A stretch of 64,000 nucleotides of DNA from Lentisphaeria bacterium (GTDB taxonomy: Bacteria > Verrucomicrobiota > Lentisphaeria > Victivallales > UBA1829). The notes below the pieces were generated by a model. The model searched no databases and had not been told where the DNA came from. It saw only the letters and a program-made list of their open reading frames with translations. Position 1 is the stretch's first letter. Each line of letters begins with the position of its first letter. A program made the position numbers and the translations under genes. The stretch covers positions 70,245-134,244 of the forward strand of contig DPDG01000107.1 of NCBI GenBank assembly GCA_003526375.1, given 5' to 3'. Of this stretch, positions 33,550 through 43,510 are shown one piece after another.

Positions 33550-33569
33550 ATGTCGTAAAAAAGCGACAT
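33550..33569. promoter_or_regulatory. Candidate TrmB operator
   Basis: ATGTCG, an 8-nt spacer and CGACAT form an inverted repeat upstream of the minus-strand trmB gene. A single half-site (GCGACATAA) recurs near 33642-33650 after the promoter of the divergent PHP gene. Confidence 0.5.
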
Positions 33570-33590
33570 CTTTTATTTTCGGAATCTCTG

Positions 33591-33618
33591 TTGATTTCTA
33601 TTCACTTTCATATATAAT
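33591..33618 (+). promoter_or_regulatory. Promoter of the PHP-domain gene
   Basis: TTGATT (33591-33596) and a perfect TATAAT (33613-33618) with a 16-nt spacer precede the ATG at 33669. Confidence 0.6.
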
Positions 33619-33668
33619 AATACCACATTGTAATTTTTCAGCGACATAAATCAAAAAAAGGTGAAAAA

Positions 33669-35039
33669 ATGGATTACTACGATGTGTTTCCCCGTATCGT
33701 GCCGGCAGACAAGGTCTCGGAAGTGAGGATTCGCCCACGCTATAAACATGCGCTGTTTCCGGAAGCGGAACTGATGCAGGTGGTCTGCAATCCGTTCGAC
33801 GGCTTGAATCCGGACGGGAAATATGGTCCGGATGCCGATGCGGAAAAAAGAGTCGAATGGCGCATGGACGGCGACACCCTTGTGATCCGCGTCTTTTTCA
33901 CAGGAGAACAGGAACATAATATCCGTGTCACGATCCGAAATGGACAGACCGGCAATGTCGAACTGGTCAAGGGATTCCGTATTTACTCTCTGGAATCCGA
34001 TCTTTATGAACTGCGCCCTTATCGCGGTGATTTCCATATTCATACGACCGGCTCCGACGGCAGAGAGACGCCCTGTTATGTCGCTGCACGCTACCGCCAG
34101 AAGGGATTCGACTTCGCCGCGATCAGCGATCATGGCAATTATAAGCCCTCCGTCGAGGCGATTGACTATTGGAAAGCGCTTGACCTTGATTTCCGACTCT
34201 ATCCGGGGGAGGAGGTGCACTCGCAGGATAATCCGGTTCATATCATTCATTTCGGCGGAAAATACAGTATCAATGACCGCTGGCGCGACAATACCGAACA
34301 ATATTTCAGGGAGGTCGCCGCGATTCAGGATGCGTTGCCGGACAAGGACCCTCGGGTGAATAACTTTGCCGTCGCCGCCTCGGAATGGGTCTTTGACGAG
34401 ATCCGCAGGGCGGGCGGCCTGTGCGTGTTCTGCCATCCATACTGGTCTGTGGCGCAGAATGTGATCGACGAAGGCATCACAAGCGAAATCTTCAGGCGCA
34501 ATAAATTCGATGCGTTCGAGGTGCTGGGAGGTTTTTACAAGTATCAGTTCGAGAGCAACAATTTTCAGGTCGTGCGTTATTACGAGGAGCAGGCGAAAGG
34601 AAACCGTTTTCCCGTGGTCGGACTCAGCGACTCGCACGGAGTGGACCGTTTCGAGTTTGGGGCGGGAAGACCGGTTGTTCAGCGAGTGGTCGGCATGAAG
34701 TATGCGGACAGCAGGGATTGTGATCTGTTCGGCTGGTATTATACGGTTGTTCTTGCAAAATCGAATACGGTGGAGGATCTGATCGACGGCATCCGTAACT
34801 TCCGTTCCTGCGCAGTTTCCTGTATTGAGGGAGAAACTCCCCGGGTCTACGGTCCGTTCCGTATGGTGAGATACGTGAACTTTCTCCTGCGCGAATATTT
34901 TCCCATGCACGATACGTTGTGCGCCACGGAAGGTGCGTTGATGCTGGATCATCTTGCCGGAGACGCAAAAGCGGCGGGTGCGTTGAAACAGCTCAAAGGC
35001 AGGACTGCGGATTATATGGAAGCGAGCTTCGGAAAGTAA
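33669..35039 (+). CDS. PHP-domain phosphoesterase-like protein
   Basis: This 456-residue protein has a beta-rich N-terminal domain (residues 1-115). The PHP domain has metal ligands in DFHIHTTGSDG (His123, His125, Asp130) and AAISDHGNYKP (Asp154, His155), plus a later YPGEEVHS (Glu), CHPYW (His) and GLSDSHG (Asp/His). All expected ligands seem present, so it is probably active as a metal-dependent phosphoesterase. Substrate is unknown; the divergent TrmB regulator and the downstream transporter suggest a sugar-related one. Confidence 0.88.
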   Translation: MDYYDVFPRIVPADKVSEVRIRPRYKHALFPEAELMQVVCNPFDGLNPDGKYGPDADAEKRVEWRMDGDTLVIRVFFTGEQEHNIRVTIRNGQTGNVELVKGFRIYSLESDLYELRPYRGDFHIHTTGSDGRETPCYVAARYRQKGFDFAAISDHGNYKPSVEAIDYWKALDLDFRLYPGEEVHSQDNPVHIIHFGGKYSINDRWRDNTEQYFREVAAIQDALPDKDPRVNNFAVAASEWVFDEIRRAGGLCVFCHPYWSVAQNVIDEGITSEIFRRNKFDAFEVLGGFYKYQFESNNFQVVRYYEEQAKGNRFPVVGLSDSHGVDRFEFGAGRPVVQRVVGMKYADSRDCDLFGWYYTVVLAKSNTVEDLIDGIRNFRSCAVSCIEGETPRVYGPFRMVRYVNFLLREYFPMHDTLCATEGALMLDHLAGDAKAAGALKQLKGRTADYMEASFGK

Positions 35040-35048
35040 CGGAATGAG

Positions 35049-35948
35049 ATGACTTTATTTGCTTTTGTTCTGGTTTTTGCATCCGTTTTCCTGCATGTCG
35101 CATGGAATTTCATATCCAAAAGCACAAAGCCTTCACTGGCGTTTTATATGCTGATGTCGGGAACGGCGGCGCTGATCTGGCTGCCGTTTTTCCTGACATC
35201 GGATTTGAGATTGAGCAGTCTGCCGCTTTATTTCTTTCTTTTTTATCTGGGAAGCGTGGCGTCCGAGGTCATGTATGTGGCTGGGCTCGCCTATGCCTAC
35301 CGGCGTGGCGATATTTCGCTGGTCTATCCGCTGGTGAGGGCGATTCCTGTACTGCTGGTTGCGGCGGTCACGATTCTGTTCGGGCTCGGCAGGACTCCGG
35401 GCAGACTGGCGCTCCTCGGAATGCTGATCATCACGCTTGGCTGTATTCTGATGCCGTTGAAGCGGTTTCGTGATTTCAAGCTTTCCAATTATATGGACTG
35501 GATCATCATCTTCATCCTGCTGGGGGCAGTCGGCACCACCGGTTATACGATTCTGGACAGCAGCGCGATGGCGTTGATCCGGCAGACAATGGAGCGGAAC
35601 AATGTATCCGATCTTCTTGCGTATCTGTTCATGGTGGAAGCCGGGCTGACGGTCGGGCAGATGTTTTTCGTGGTGTCGATCAGGCGGGAGCGCGAGGAGT
35701 TCAGGCGTCTGTTTCTGCATTCCGTTTCTCCGGTTCTTGCGGGAATCTGCAGTTCCTGCGCCTATGGCCTGATTCTGTTTGCAATGGCGTATGTCACGAA
35801 CGTCAGTTATATTCAGGCTTTCCGCCAGATGAGTCTGCCGCTCGGTTTTTTTGCCGGCATATTGATCCTGAAGGAATCGCACAGCACGCCCAAGGTGTTC
35901 GGGATTGTCCTGATCGTGCTGGGGTTGATTATGGTGTCTCTGGGATAA
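35049..35948 (+). CDS. EamA/DMT-family transporter
   Basis: This 299-residue protein has about ten hydrophobic segments in two EamA-like repeats (residues 3-135 and 152-298). The first ends GRTPGRLALLGMLIITLGCIL and the second ends FGIVLIVLGLIMVSLG, the characteristic last helix of each repeat. It starts 9 nt after the PHP gene stop, so they are co-expressed. Substrate unknown. Confidence 0.88.
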   Translation: MTLFAFVLVFASVFLHVAWNFISKSTKPSLAFYMLMSGTAALIWLPFFLTSDLRLSSLPLYFFLFYLGSVASEVMYVAGLAYAYRRGDISLVYPLVRAIPVLLVAAVTILFGLGRTPGRLALLGMLIITLGCILMPLKRFRDFKLSNYMDWIIIFILLGAVGTTGYTILDSSAMALIRQTMERNNVSDLLAYLFMVEAGLTVGQMFFVVSIRREREEFRRLFLHSVSPVLAGICSSCAYGLILFAMAYVTNVSYIQAFRQMSLPLGFFAGILILKESHSTPKVFGIVLIVLGLIMVSLG

Positions 35949-35954
35949 AATGAA

Positions 35955-35988
35955 AAAAGCCGGGTCTCCTGTGGAAGCCCGGCATTTC
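35955..35988. terminator. Terminator between converging genes
   Basis: GCCGGG (35959-35964) and CCCGGC (35978-35983) pair, with an inner TCC/GGA. An A-run precedes and a short T-run follows, so it could work in both directions between the transporter and the minus-strand gene. Confidence 0.55.
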
Positions 35989-36005
35989 CGTCTTTGATAT
36001 CGGGA

Positions 36006-36806
36006 TTATTTGATCGTAAGCCTGATGTCTTTCATTTCCGTAACGGCTTTGGAATTGTTCCAGTTGACGCGGATGCAGACCTTTGCCTTGACGGCTCCCG
36101 GAGCCCACTGTCTGAAAGAGAATCCTTTGAGCAGTCTTCCCGATGCGCTTCCGCTCAGCGTCTGCCACTGATCGCTGGTTGTCAGATATCCGCCTGTGTA
36201 CATTTCGCCGGCACCTTTTCCGCCGTGCTGCCGGATATTTGTGCCTGCGGGCAGATTGACACCGGCGGATTTGGCGAGAATGATCTCCCATTCCTGCATG
36301 GATTTCTTTTTCGTCATTTTGACGGGAATCTCAAGAATATTGAAGTTCGGGAGATCCTTGAAATCCGATGAGGTGTTGCAGGCGATGACGCATGTGCTGA
36401 ATTTTTTCCATTTCATCGCGTTGTTGACGACAAGAACCTTGTCCGCGGCTTTGACCGGTTTGAGAAGGACGGTGTCAGTCCATGGAATGGTATCGGTGTT
36501 GATGGTCTGGATATCTTTGCCGTTCTTATCATATTGGGAGAAGCCGAAATAAAGCTTGGCGGATTCACTGCCTGCGGCTTTGAAAGACCCTGTCAGAGTA
36601 TAGGTTTTGCCGGGATCGATGTCAAAGGATTCCCTGGAGACGAGGGTGACGCGGCCGCGGATTGTGAGAACTCCATTTTTCAATGAGATGTTGCGCTCGG
36701 AAACACCGGTCCACGCATCTTTTGTGTTGAATGTCATTTCCTGTGCGGAAATCGTTCCTGCCGCCAATACTGTCAGAAATAAAATGACTATTCCTCGAAA
36801 GAACAT
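36006..36806 (-). CDS. Secreted beta-rich protein, paralogue flanking the sensor kinase
   Basis: This 266-residue protein starts at the ATG at 36806; AAGGAG lies 6 nt upstream and the signal peptide (MFFRGIVILFLTVLAAGTISA) then begins at once. The mature part is beta-rich and clearly related to the protein at 42014-42811: both contain a TFNT start, FDIDPGKTYTL/FDVDPSRTYVL, FGFSQYDKNGKDI/FGFNQFDKNGRNI and a closing KDIRLTIK/KDISLEVK. The central segment (CNTSSDFKDLPNFNILEIPVK) is shared too. Function unknown; a carbohydrate-binding or surface role is inferred. It has its own promoter at 36876-36903. Confidence 0.75.
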   Translation of the reverse strand: MFFRGIVILFLTVLAAGTISAQEMTFNTKDAWTGVSERNISLKNGVLTIRGRVTLVSRESFDIDPGKTYTLTGSFKAAGSESAKLYFGFSQYDKNGKDIQTINTDTIPWTDTVLLKPVKAADKVLVVNNAMKWKKFSTCVIACNTSSDFKDLPNFNILEIPVKMTKKKSMQEWEIILAKSAGVNLPAGTNIRQHGGKGAGEMYTGGYLTTSDQWQTLSGSASGRLLKGFSFRQWAPGAVKAKVCIRVNWNNSKAVTEMKDIRLTIK

Positions 36807-36875
36807 CGGAAGCTCCTTTTTTCTATGGATTCTGTTAAAACTTGTCTTGAACCGTTGAGACAAAAATCGCTATTG

Positions 36876-36903
36876 ATTATACTCATAAAATCTGAAACGT
36901 CAA
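36876..36903 (-). promoter_or_regulatory. Promoter of the secreted paralogue at 36006-36806
   Basis: On the minus strand TTGACG (36903-36898) and a perfect TATAAT (36881-36876) are separated by 16 nt. Confidence 0.65.
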
Positions 36904-36956
36904 GTGCCTTTGCTGAAAAAAAGCCGATTTTTGCTTCTTTCATGCCTGCCGTCCCT

Positions 36957-37040
36957 GAACGGGTGGAACCGCTGCCGGGGGATTTCACCTCCGGCTTATG
37001 CCGTCGGATCGCAGCAGGTCAGCGGTCTGCACCATACTGT
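36957..37040. repeat. Dispersed palindromic repeat, copy D (partial)
   Basis: GTGGAACCGCTGCCGGGG, then TTTCACCTCCGGC and GGATCGCAGCAGGTCAGC and CTGCACCATAC match the right half of copy C at 43660-43740 with few changes. Similarity continues weakly into the last codons of the sensor kinase gene. Confidence 0.65.
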
Positions 37041-37052
37041 TTTGGACTTTCT

Positions 37053-40000
37053 TCATTGTTTGGTTTTTTCGAGCACACCGGAAAGCTTTTTCAATGTGAC
37101 GGGTTTCAGAAGTATGGCGGAAAAATCCTGTTGCGGGAAGTTATTGGCTGCCTCGACATCTGCTGTGACTGCTATGATTTTCAGGTGTGCCGACTCCGGG
37201 CGGGCATGAATCGCCGCCGCCAGTTCGGCGCCGTTCATCCCCGGCATCCAGAGGTCCGTCAGGACCGCATCGACTTTTTCCTGTTTCAACAGCGCCAGCG
37301 CCTCCTCCCCTGATGCCGCCGCCAGCGGGTGCGCTCCTGATTTTTTGAGCATGGATGCGAGGACTTTGAGGTTGATCGGGACATCGTCAACGATCAGAAT
37401 CCGCTGATTTTCCAATGCCGCAGGAACAACAGACTCCGCTTCCGCCTCCACCTCCACAGTCTTCTTATGATCGCCGTGATAGACAATTCCCGGCAGGTCC
37501 ACGGTAAAGGAACTGCCGATATTTTCCCTGCTTTCCAGACGGATTACGCCGCCCATTCTCTGCACCAGACGATGTGAAATTGCCAGCCCGAGCCCGGTTC
37601 CGTTATACACATGAGTGTCACGAAGTGCATCCTGCTGGATAAACGGCTGGAAGATTGTCTTGCAGGCGTCTTTCCTGATTCCGATTCCCGTATCCGCCAC
37701 GCAGATACGGAGTCTGCCCCGGCTGTGATCCTGCGGCTCGAAAGTCACAGTCAGGGAAACGGAGCCGTTTTCGGTGAATTTTACAGCGTTGCCGAGCAGG
37801 TTGAGGAGTATCTGCCGCAGCCGCAGGCGGTCCAGTTCCAGGATCGGCAGGCGGGGGAGGGATCTCCTGACGGTAATCGAGGCGCTTTTCGCGTATCTTT
37901 TCGCGGAAAATTGCCACGACCTCATGAAGCAGTTCCGGAAGATTGGTCGGGGCAGGGATGATTTCCGTCTGTTCCGCTTCCAGCTTTGAGAGATCCAGAA
38001 TATCGTTGATCAGGTTCAGCAGTGAGTTGCCGGCGAGGTGGATCGCCTGCAGATATTCGGTCTGTTCCTTTGCAGACAGACGTGCATCAAGCAAAAGGTC
38101 ACTGAATCCGAGAACCGCATTCAAAGGCGTACGGATTTCATGGCTCATCGTTGCCAGGAACATGCTTTTCGCCCGATCGGCGGCCTGTGCCGCTTCCATA
38201 GCGCGCCGCAGTTCTTCTTTCTGGCGGATAATATCTGTCAGATCAATGTCCGAGGTCAGAATATAGCGGAGTTTGCCGTTGCGGTCGTAGAGAGGCTGTG
38301 CCGAAGACAGCATGTGCCTGCCGTTGAACTCATGTTCCACGCTGCATTCCTTGCCGGAGAGCAGGCAGTGACGCGCGGGGCACCATTCCGGCGGCTCCTT
38401 TGAGCCGCAGCTCACGTCATGGCATTTGTATCTGCCGGCGTTTCCGTTGGTCCATGCTTCTGAGAACTGGGGCAGACACACCTCGCGTGCTTTGGAGTTG
38501 ATCATCACAATATTGTAGTCGGGGTCGCAGATCGTCAGCGGGATGGAGAGCTTTTCCACGATCTGCCTCTGCAGCGCGGCGCTGTCGGCAAGACGACTGT
38601 TCTGGCGGTGCCGTTCATAGGCGAGCTGGTACAGACGGGTCAGATTGTGGATGATTTGCAGGTAATCGCCGTCCGGGATATTGTTCCTGTCATAATCCAG
38701 GCCGATGAAGCCGTAGGGCTGCCCGTCGATCATGATCCGGTTCAGCATCCGGGCATAGACATGCTGTTTTGCCATATGGCGGAGTTCCGGCGTCCAGTCT
38801 CCTTCCGGGGGGACATGGTCGGCGGAGTAGAAACATTCCTGTCCGGCGCTCAGTCTTGCCCGGGTCGCGGGGAAGTCATGAAGATCAATTTCAACCTTTT
38901 TATATTCGGCAAGCGATGCGGCTCCGTCGCGGCGCCAGCTGTGTTCGTGAACGGCACGGTACCCGGCTTCATCCAGATAACGGAATATGTAACAGCGATC
39001 CGCCTGGGCGGCTCTGCCGATCAGGTTCAGAATTTCTATGACCATCTTTTCGAAGTCATTTTCCTGCAATATGCGCGTAAGCGCCTGATTGGTCAGTCTT
39101 TCCCAGTTGATGTACTGGTTCAGGTGAGCAATCATTGTTTTGCGTTCCTGTTCCAGCTGAGACTGGCGGGTGATGTCGATGCCCATGCCGATCAGGAGAC
39201 GCGGGCCGTCGGGCTGCTTCACGATGGTTTTGATCGTTCTGACGGTGCGCGGTTTGGCGTCATTGTGCAGGATTTCTTCCGTATCAAGTGTCTGTCCCGA
39301 TTGAAGAACCGTCCGGTCGTCTTTCTTGAATTTCTCCGCGGCGGCGGTGTCTTCCCGGAAAATTTCATCGTCGGTATGTCCGATGATCTCGTCTTCACTG
39401 TGTTTTGCCAGCGCCTGGAAATGACGGTTGCCTGCGAGATACCGGAATCCGTCATCGACGTTTTTGACGAAAATGAATCCGGGCAGATGGTTCATAATGG
39501 TTTCGAGGAGCTGGAGATTGCCTCGGTAGCGGAGTTCATTTTCCTTGAGACGGGTAATATCCTGAATCACGCCGAAAATCTCATCTTTTCCGCTGGACTC
39601 GTTCCGTCCGCGACGCATCCAGAACTCGAAGTGCCGCCGGGGATGTCCGGGGGCGGTGGTGTAACTGACTTCAAATTCCTCGATATCGCCGCAGGAGAGC
39701 GCCTTCCATTTCTCTTTCAGAACCGCAAGATCCGCAGGGGCGATCCAGCGTTCGGAAGACATGGGCTTTCCATTTTCCTCCGGCCAGTAGTCATTCCCGA
39801 GACGCGAATATTTGAGCTTTCCGTCCGGTTCGCAGGTGAAATAACTGAATTTCGCCATTTTTCCGGCATTTTCGAGAATCAGGTCATTGAGGCGCAGTTT
39901 GTCGCGTTTTTCATATTCGTCAGTCACGTCGCGGAACACCAGAACCCCGCCGGAAATTTTCCCCTCGCGGTCACGGATGGGGGCGGCGCTGTCGGCAATA

Positions 40001-41805
40001 TGATAACGCTTGCCTGACCGTGAGATCAGGTCGGTATGGTTGGCAAGTTCGACGATTCTGCCTTCGCGCAGAGCACGGGACAGAGGAGACTCTATGGGTT
40101 TTTCATACAGGTAACTGACGATGTTGAAAATTTCTTTCAGTTTCAGTCCCGCGGCTTCCTGTTGTGAATAACCGGTCAGAGTTGCGGCGATGGGATTCAT
40201 GAATGTGATCCGTTCCTCTTCGTCGGTGGCGATTACGGCATCGCCGATGGAGTGCAGCGTCAGGCGGAACCGTTCCGCCATCAGCGCCATCTGACGGTGC
40301 GCTTCATGCAATTCCGTGACATCGACGGAGACACAGACGACTGCTTTGGCATGAAACAGGGAATCGTCGTTCAGCAACACTAAGGTAAGCTGGCGGTCTT
40401 TGTCGCCGGAGTGGTATTCCAGGCGGATTTCCCCGCTGCTGCCGTCTGCCAGACGGGGAAGCTCGCTCCGAATCCGGTCCGCAAGACTTCCCAGTTGATT
40501 GAGATGGGTGAGCTCCTGCGGCACGATTTCATCGGGATCCGGGATGTGGGAAAACAGTACTTTGCCGGACAGGTCCAATACTGCCACGCGGACCGGAAGT
40601 TTATCGACAAGCCCTTTGACCTGCCGGATCATGCGCTTATAGTAATAGATGCGGAAGATGGTACTTTGAAACAGCAGCAGAACAACGATGCCGCAGATCA
40701 GCAGTTCGATCCAGTATTTCCGGAAAAAATTTTCCGGTACATTGAGCAGTTCCAGATCCTTCGGCAGATCCGACCGGTGAATGTCATAGCGTGCAAGGGC
40801 TTTATAATCAAGAACCTTGCGCGGCGGAATGTTCTGGAACGGAATGGTTGACGCCCGTTCCCCGCTGAAAATGCGCTCCGCAAGTTCTCCGCCCCGCCTG
40901 CCGAGTGTGTATCCGGAGGACAGAATGCCTCCGGCGGCGCCGTCATCCAGCTGATTCCAGTGGCGGCCGAGAATCAATCCTTTGAATTTTTCCGACAAAT
41001 TGCGGAGAGTCCGGTTCGTATCGGTAAATTCTTCCTTGACGCTGCTCCAGGAATAAAAGAACAACAGCGTGTCTTCCGGCATTTCCTCCAGTTTTTTCTC
41101 CAGTTCTTTCAGCGAATATTCAGTCCCGCTGAGAACTTCCAGTTGAACCGGGGGAGCAACTGCGGCATTTTCCCGCAGACGCTTCTGATATTCTCTTGCT
41201 TCCGCAGAGGCGCCTGCCATGATGACCGCATGACGGGCATGGGGCTTCAATTGCAGCCCCAGCTTTACTATGGAGTAAGGGCGGACCATTGAAACGACGC
41301 CTGTCATCGGCATATTCGGCGGGCGTTTTCCCATCAGGTCGCCGAGATAGTTGATAATCAGGAGCGGCGTTTCCTGCGATACAGACAGTTTCCCGTCGAA
41401 AAACAGGTCGGCGGCGTCATTTCCATTGGTGACGATCAGGTCATAATGAGTATTTTTCAGAAGTTCCTGCAAACGTCTGACCGTTTGAAGCGGCGGTTTG
41501 ACATCCAGTGTTCCGCGGACGTCAAGCTCCTGATAATCGTAATGTGCATTGATCTTGCGCTTGGACAGATATTCCTGAAAACCGGCATTCAAGTCGCGTG
41601 TCCACGGTTCAATGGAACTGTAACTGTTGATGATCAGAATGCGTTTCGGCGGCGTTGTCGCTCCGGAAAGCGGCAAAAAATGAAAAAGAAGCAGAATAAC
41701 AGGCAGTAGTATCAGATTTCCGGCGGATACCGGAAAAAATGACCTCCGGCTTTTTCTCAGACTGCCGCAAATAAAAGAATGGAATATTCCAAATGTATGT
41801 GTCAT
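37053..41805 (-). pseudogene. Hybrid sensor histidine kinase/response regulator, frameshifted
   Basis: Read through one frameshift this would be a 1583-residue protein. Order: signal/TM segment (residues 28-47); periplasmic ABC-substrate-binding-like domain (about 52-340, starting KRILIINSYSSIEPWTRDL); TM (about 360-380); several PAS domains (about 395-920, including FMNPIAATLTGYSQQEA); a GAF-like domain (about 930-1080); a Cys-rich PAS; HisKA with phosphoacceptor His in MSHEIRTPLNAVLGF (about residue 1221); HATPase with LLNLLGNAVKFTENG, ADTGIGI and GTGLGLAIS; and a receiver domain with the phosphoacceptor Asp in AVLTDLWMPGMNG. The frame breaks at a run of five C on the coding strand (37857-37853). 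Four C would restore IPPRLPILELDRLRLRQ. The upstream frame runs on to a stop at 37618; the downstream frame is open to 37053. It is flanked by two secreted paralogues. Both halves are otherwise well conserved, so a recent mutation, phase variation or sequence error is likely. Confidence 0.85.
37853..37857 (-). other. Frameshift site: homopolymer of five C in the sensor kinase
   Basis: The plus strand reads GCGGGGGAGG at 37851-37860. Removing one G joins the HisKA and HATPase reading frames exactly. Confidence 0.85.
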
Positions 41806-41955
41806 GGCGGATTACTCTATCCCGGGCTGTATTTTTTGATGATTTTGTTTCATGAGCATAGAAGAAATAACTCATAAAGATAATGCATATTGCAAAAAAA
41901 ATCAAGAACCGGCAGAGATAAAACACGAAATCCGCATATTCCGTCTGCAGAAACG

Positions 41956-41990
41956 GAAAAAGATCCGGAGAGGAAACTCATCCGGATCTT
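41956..41990 (-). terminator. Terminator after the secreted paralogue at 42014
   Basis: AAGATCCGGA and TCCGGATCTT form a perfect 10-bp stem with an 11-nt loop, followed on the minus strand by a T-run. It separates this gene from the sensor kinase 150 nt downstream. Confidence 0.8.
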
Positions 41991-42013
41991 TGCTGTCAGG
42001 TTTTCAGAACGGT

Positions 42014-42811
42014 TTATTTGACTTCGAGAGAAATATCCTTGACTTCAGCCGTTGCATTTTTGTTGCCCCAGTTGACAAGCATGATGACCTGCACTTTGGC
42101 GGTTCCCGGTGCAAACTTCACGTAGTTGAAACCGCTCTTGGCAATGTCCTTCGCGGAACCGGAAAATGTTTTCCAGGTGCCGGTCAACTGTCCGGAGCCG
42201 CCGGTGTACATGTAGCCGCCGTCGGCATGCTGGCGGACTTTGGTGCCGGAGGCAAGATCGACCATGAGCGGTTTGGAGAACGTGAGGAGCCATGCCTCTC
42301 CTTCCTGTTTCACCTCTTTGACCGGACACTGTGCAATATTGAAGTTCGGCAGATCGCTGAAAGACGGATCGGTGTTATAGGCAAATCCAAACCACTGATT
42401 GACTCTCCATTTGGAGCCGTCTTTGACTTTGATGCTTGTATCGCCTTTCTTTGCGGGGGCGACAAGTTCCGTATCCGTCTGTGCTACGATCGCAGCAGAG
42501 ATGCAGGGAATGTTTCTGCCGTTTTTATCGAATTGATTGAAACCGAAATAAAACATGGATTTTTCCGTTCCGTCCGTCTTTGCCGTTGCTTTGAGAACAT
42601 AAGTCCTGGAGGGGTCGACATCGAACTTTTTTACCGTCATCATATTGGTCGAGCCGGTTACTTTGAATACGCCGTCCGCCATGGTGACGTTCTGCTTCGG
42701 CTGGCAGTTCCAGTCTGCGAGCGTGTTGAATGTTGTTGTCTGGGCGGCAAGCGTGCCGGCTGTGAGTACTGTAAGTGCTCCCAGCATTCCTTTGATTGCC
42801 ATTGTGCTCAT
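42014..42811 (-). CDS. Secreted beta-rich protein, paralogue flanking the sensor kinase
   Basis: This 265-residue protein has a signal peptide (MSTMAIKGMLGALTVLTAGTLA, cleaved near AQT). The mature part is beta-rich and closely related to the product of 36006-36806, more distantly to 890-1687. Shared motifs are TFNTLADW, FDVDPSRTYVLKA, FGFNQFDKNGRNI, VKDGSKWRVNQW and a closing ATAEVKDISLEVK strand. GGGAGA precedes the ATG. It has its own promoter and terminator, so it is a monocistronic unit just upstream of the kinase gene. A candidate ligand-binding or surface protein; function unknown. Confidence 0.75.
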   Translation of the reverse strand: MSTMAIKGMLGALTVLTAGTLAAQTTTFNTLADWNCQPKQNVTMADGVFKVTGSTNMMTVKKFDVDPSRTYVLKATAKTDGTEKSMFYFGFNQFDKNGRNIPCISAAIVAQTDTELVAPAKKGDTSIKVKDGSKWRVNQWFGFAYNTDPSFSDLPNFNIAQCPVKEVKQEGEAWLLTFSKPLMVDLASGTKVRQHADGGYMYTGGSGQLTGTWKTFSGSAKDIAKSGFNYVKFAPGTAKVQVIMLVNWGNKNATAEVKDISLEVK

Positions 42812-42864
42812 TGTAGTTCTCCCTTTATGATTGTTTTAGTTGATAAAACGGGTTTCTTGTGATG

Positions 42865-42893
42865 ATAATAACATGAATGCAGGATTTTTGCAA
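42865..42893 (-). promoter_or_regulatory. Promoter of the secreted paralogue at 42014-42811
   Basis: On the minus strand TTGCAA (42893-42888) and TATTAT (42870-42865) have a 17-nt spacer. The rest of 42894-43129 shows no gene. Confidence 0.5.
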
Positions 42894-43129
42894 GATGCTG
42901 CAATCGTCTTTCCCTGATAAAAAATGTTGTTTTTCTGGAATTTTCTTGCCGTTATGACCCCGGCGGGGTAATTTTTCAGTATAGCGGTATAGTCTTGAAC
43001 TGGAAAATAATCCGTCTTTCCTGTCCTTCGGAGTCTCTCCTGTCTATCCCGTTCTTTTGAAATGATACATTGATGATCCGCTTTCACAAAACTATGGAGC
43101 CGCTCTTTTTTGCGGCAGAAAGGAACACA

Positions 43130-43510
43130 ATGAAGGTCACACCAGAAATCCTGAAAGCCCTGAACCGTGCGAAAGATTATTATGGCAACACCACGCAGCT
43201 GGCGAAACATCTCGGCATTGCACACAGTACGATTTTATTCTGGTTCAGCGGGAAGACAAAAAATATCAGCGGACAGCTCTGGTGCAGGCTTCTGAAAGAG
43301 GAACTGGCTCCTTTCATGGTGGATTCCGACGAAAAAAGAAAAGAGCAGGGGCGGAAAGAGGTTTATTGTGTTTCCTGCACTCAATTCATGCAGTTTGATC
43401 CTACGATGGAATCTCCTTGCCATTTTGCAGAAAGTCATGGCTCGGCAATTGATTTTTTGGGGGATTCATGCCCTCCTGTCGGGTTGGCTTTGAAGCGGAA
43501 GAATGTGTGA
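43130..43510 (+). pseudogene. HTH regulator, N-terminal part, cut by a repeat
   Basis: The ATG at 43130 (AAAGGA upstream) opens 126 codons. Residues 5-60 form a Cro/XRE-like helix-turn-helix (LNRAKDYYGNTTQLAKHLGI, then STILFWFSGKTKNIS), followed by a linker with CVSCTQ and C-H residues. The frame ends within dispersed repeat copy C, so the last residues are not native. A C-terminal regulatory-domain-like fragment appears after the repeat at 43777. Together they look like one interrupted gene, or two decayed related ones. Confidence 0.6.

Noticed and set aside
37853..37857. Programmed ribosomal frameshift in the sensor kinase
   Set aside because: A run of five C is not a typical slippery heptamer and no stimulatory structure is evident. 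Mutation, slippage or sequence error is simpler.
37053..37925. Separate histidine kinase/receiver gene starting at 37925
   Set aside because: Its first residues are out-of-frame translation of the HisKA region and there is no ribosome site. It is the distal part of the frameshifted kinase.
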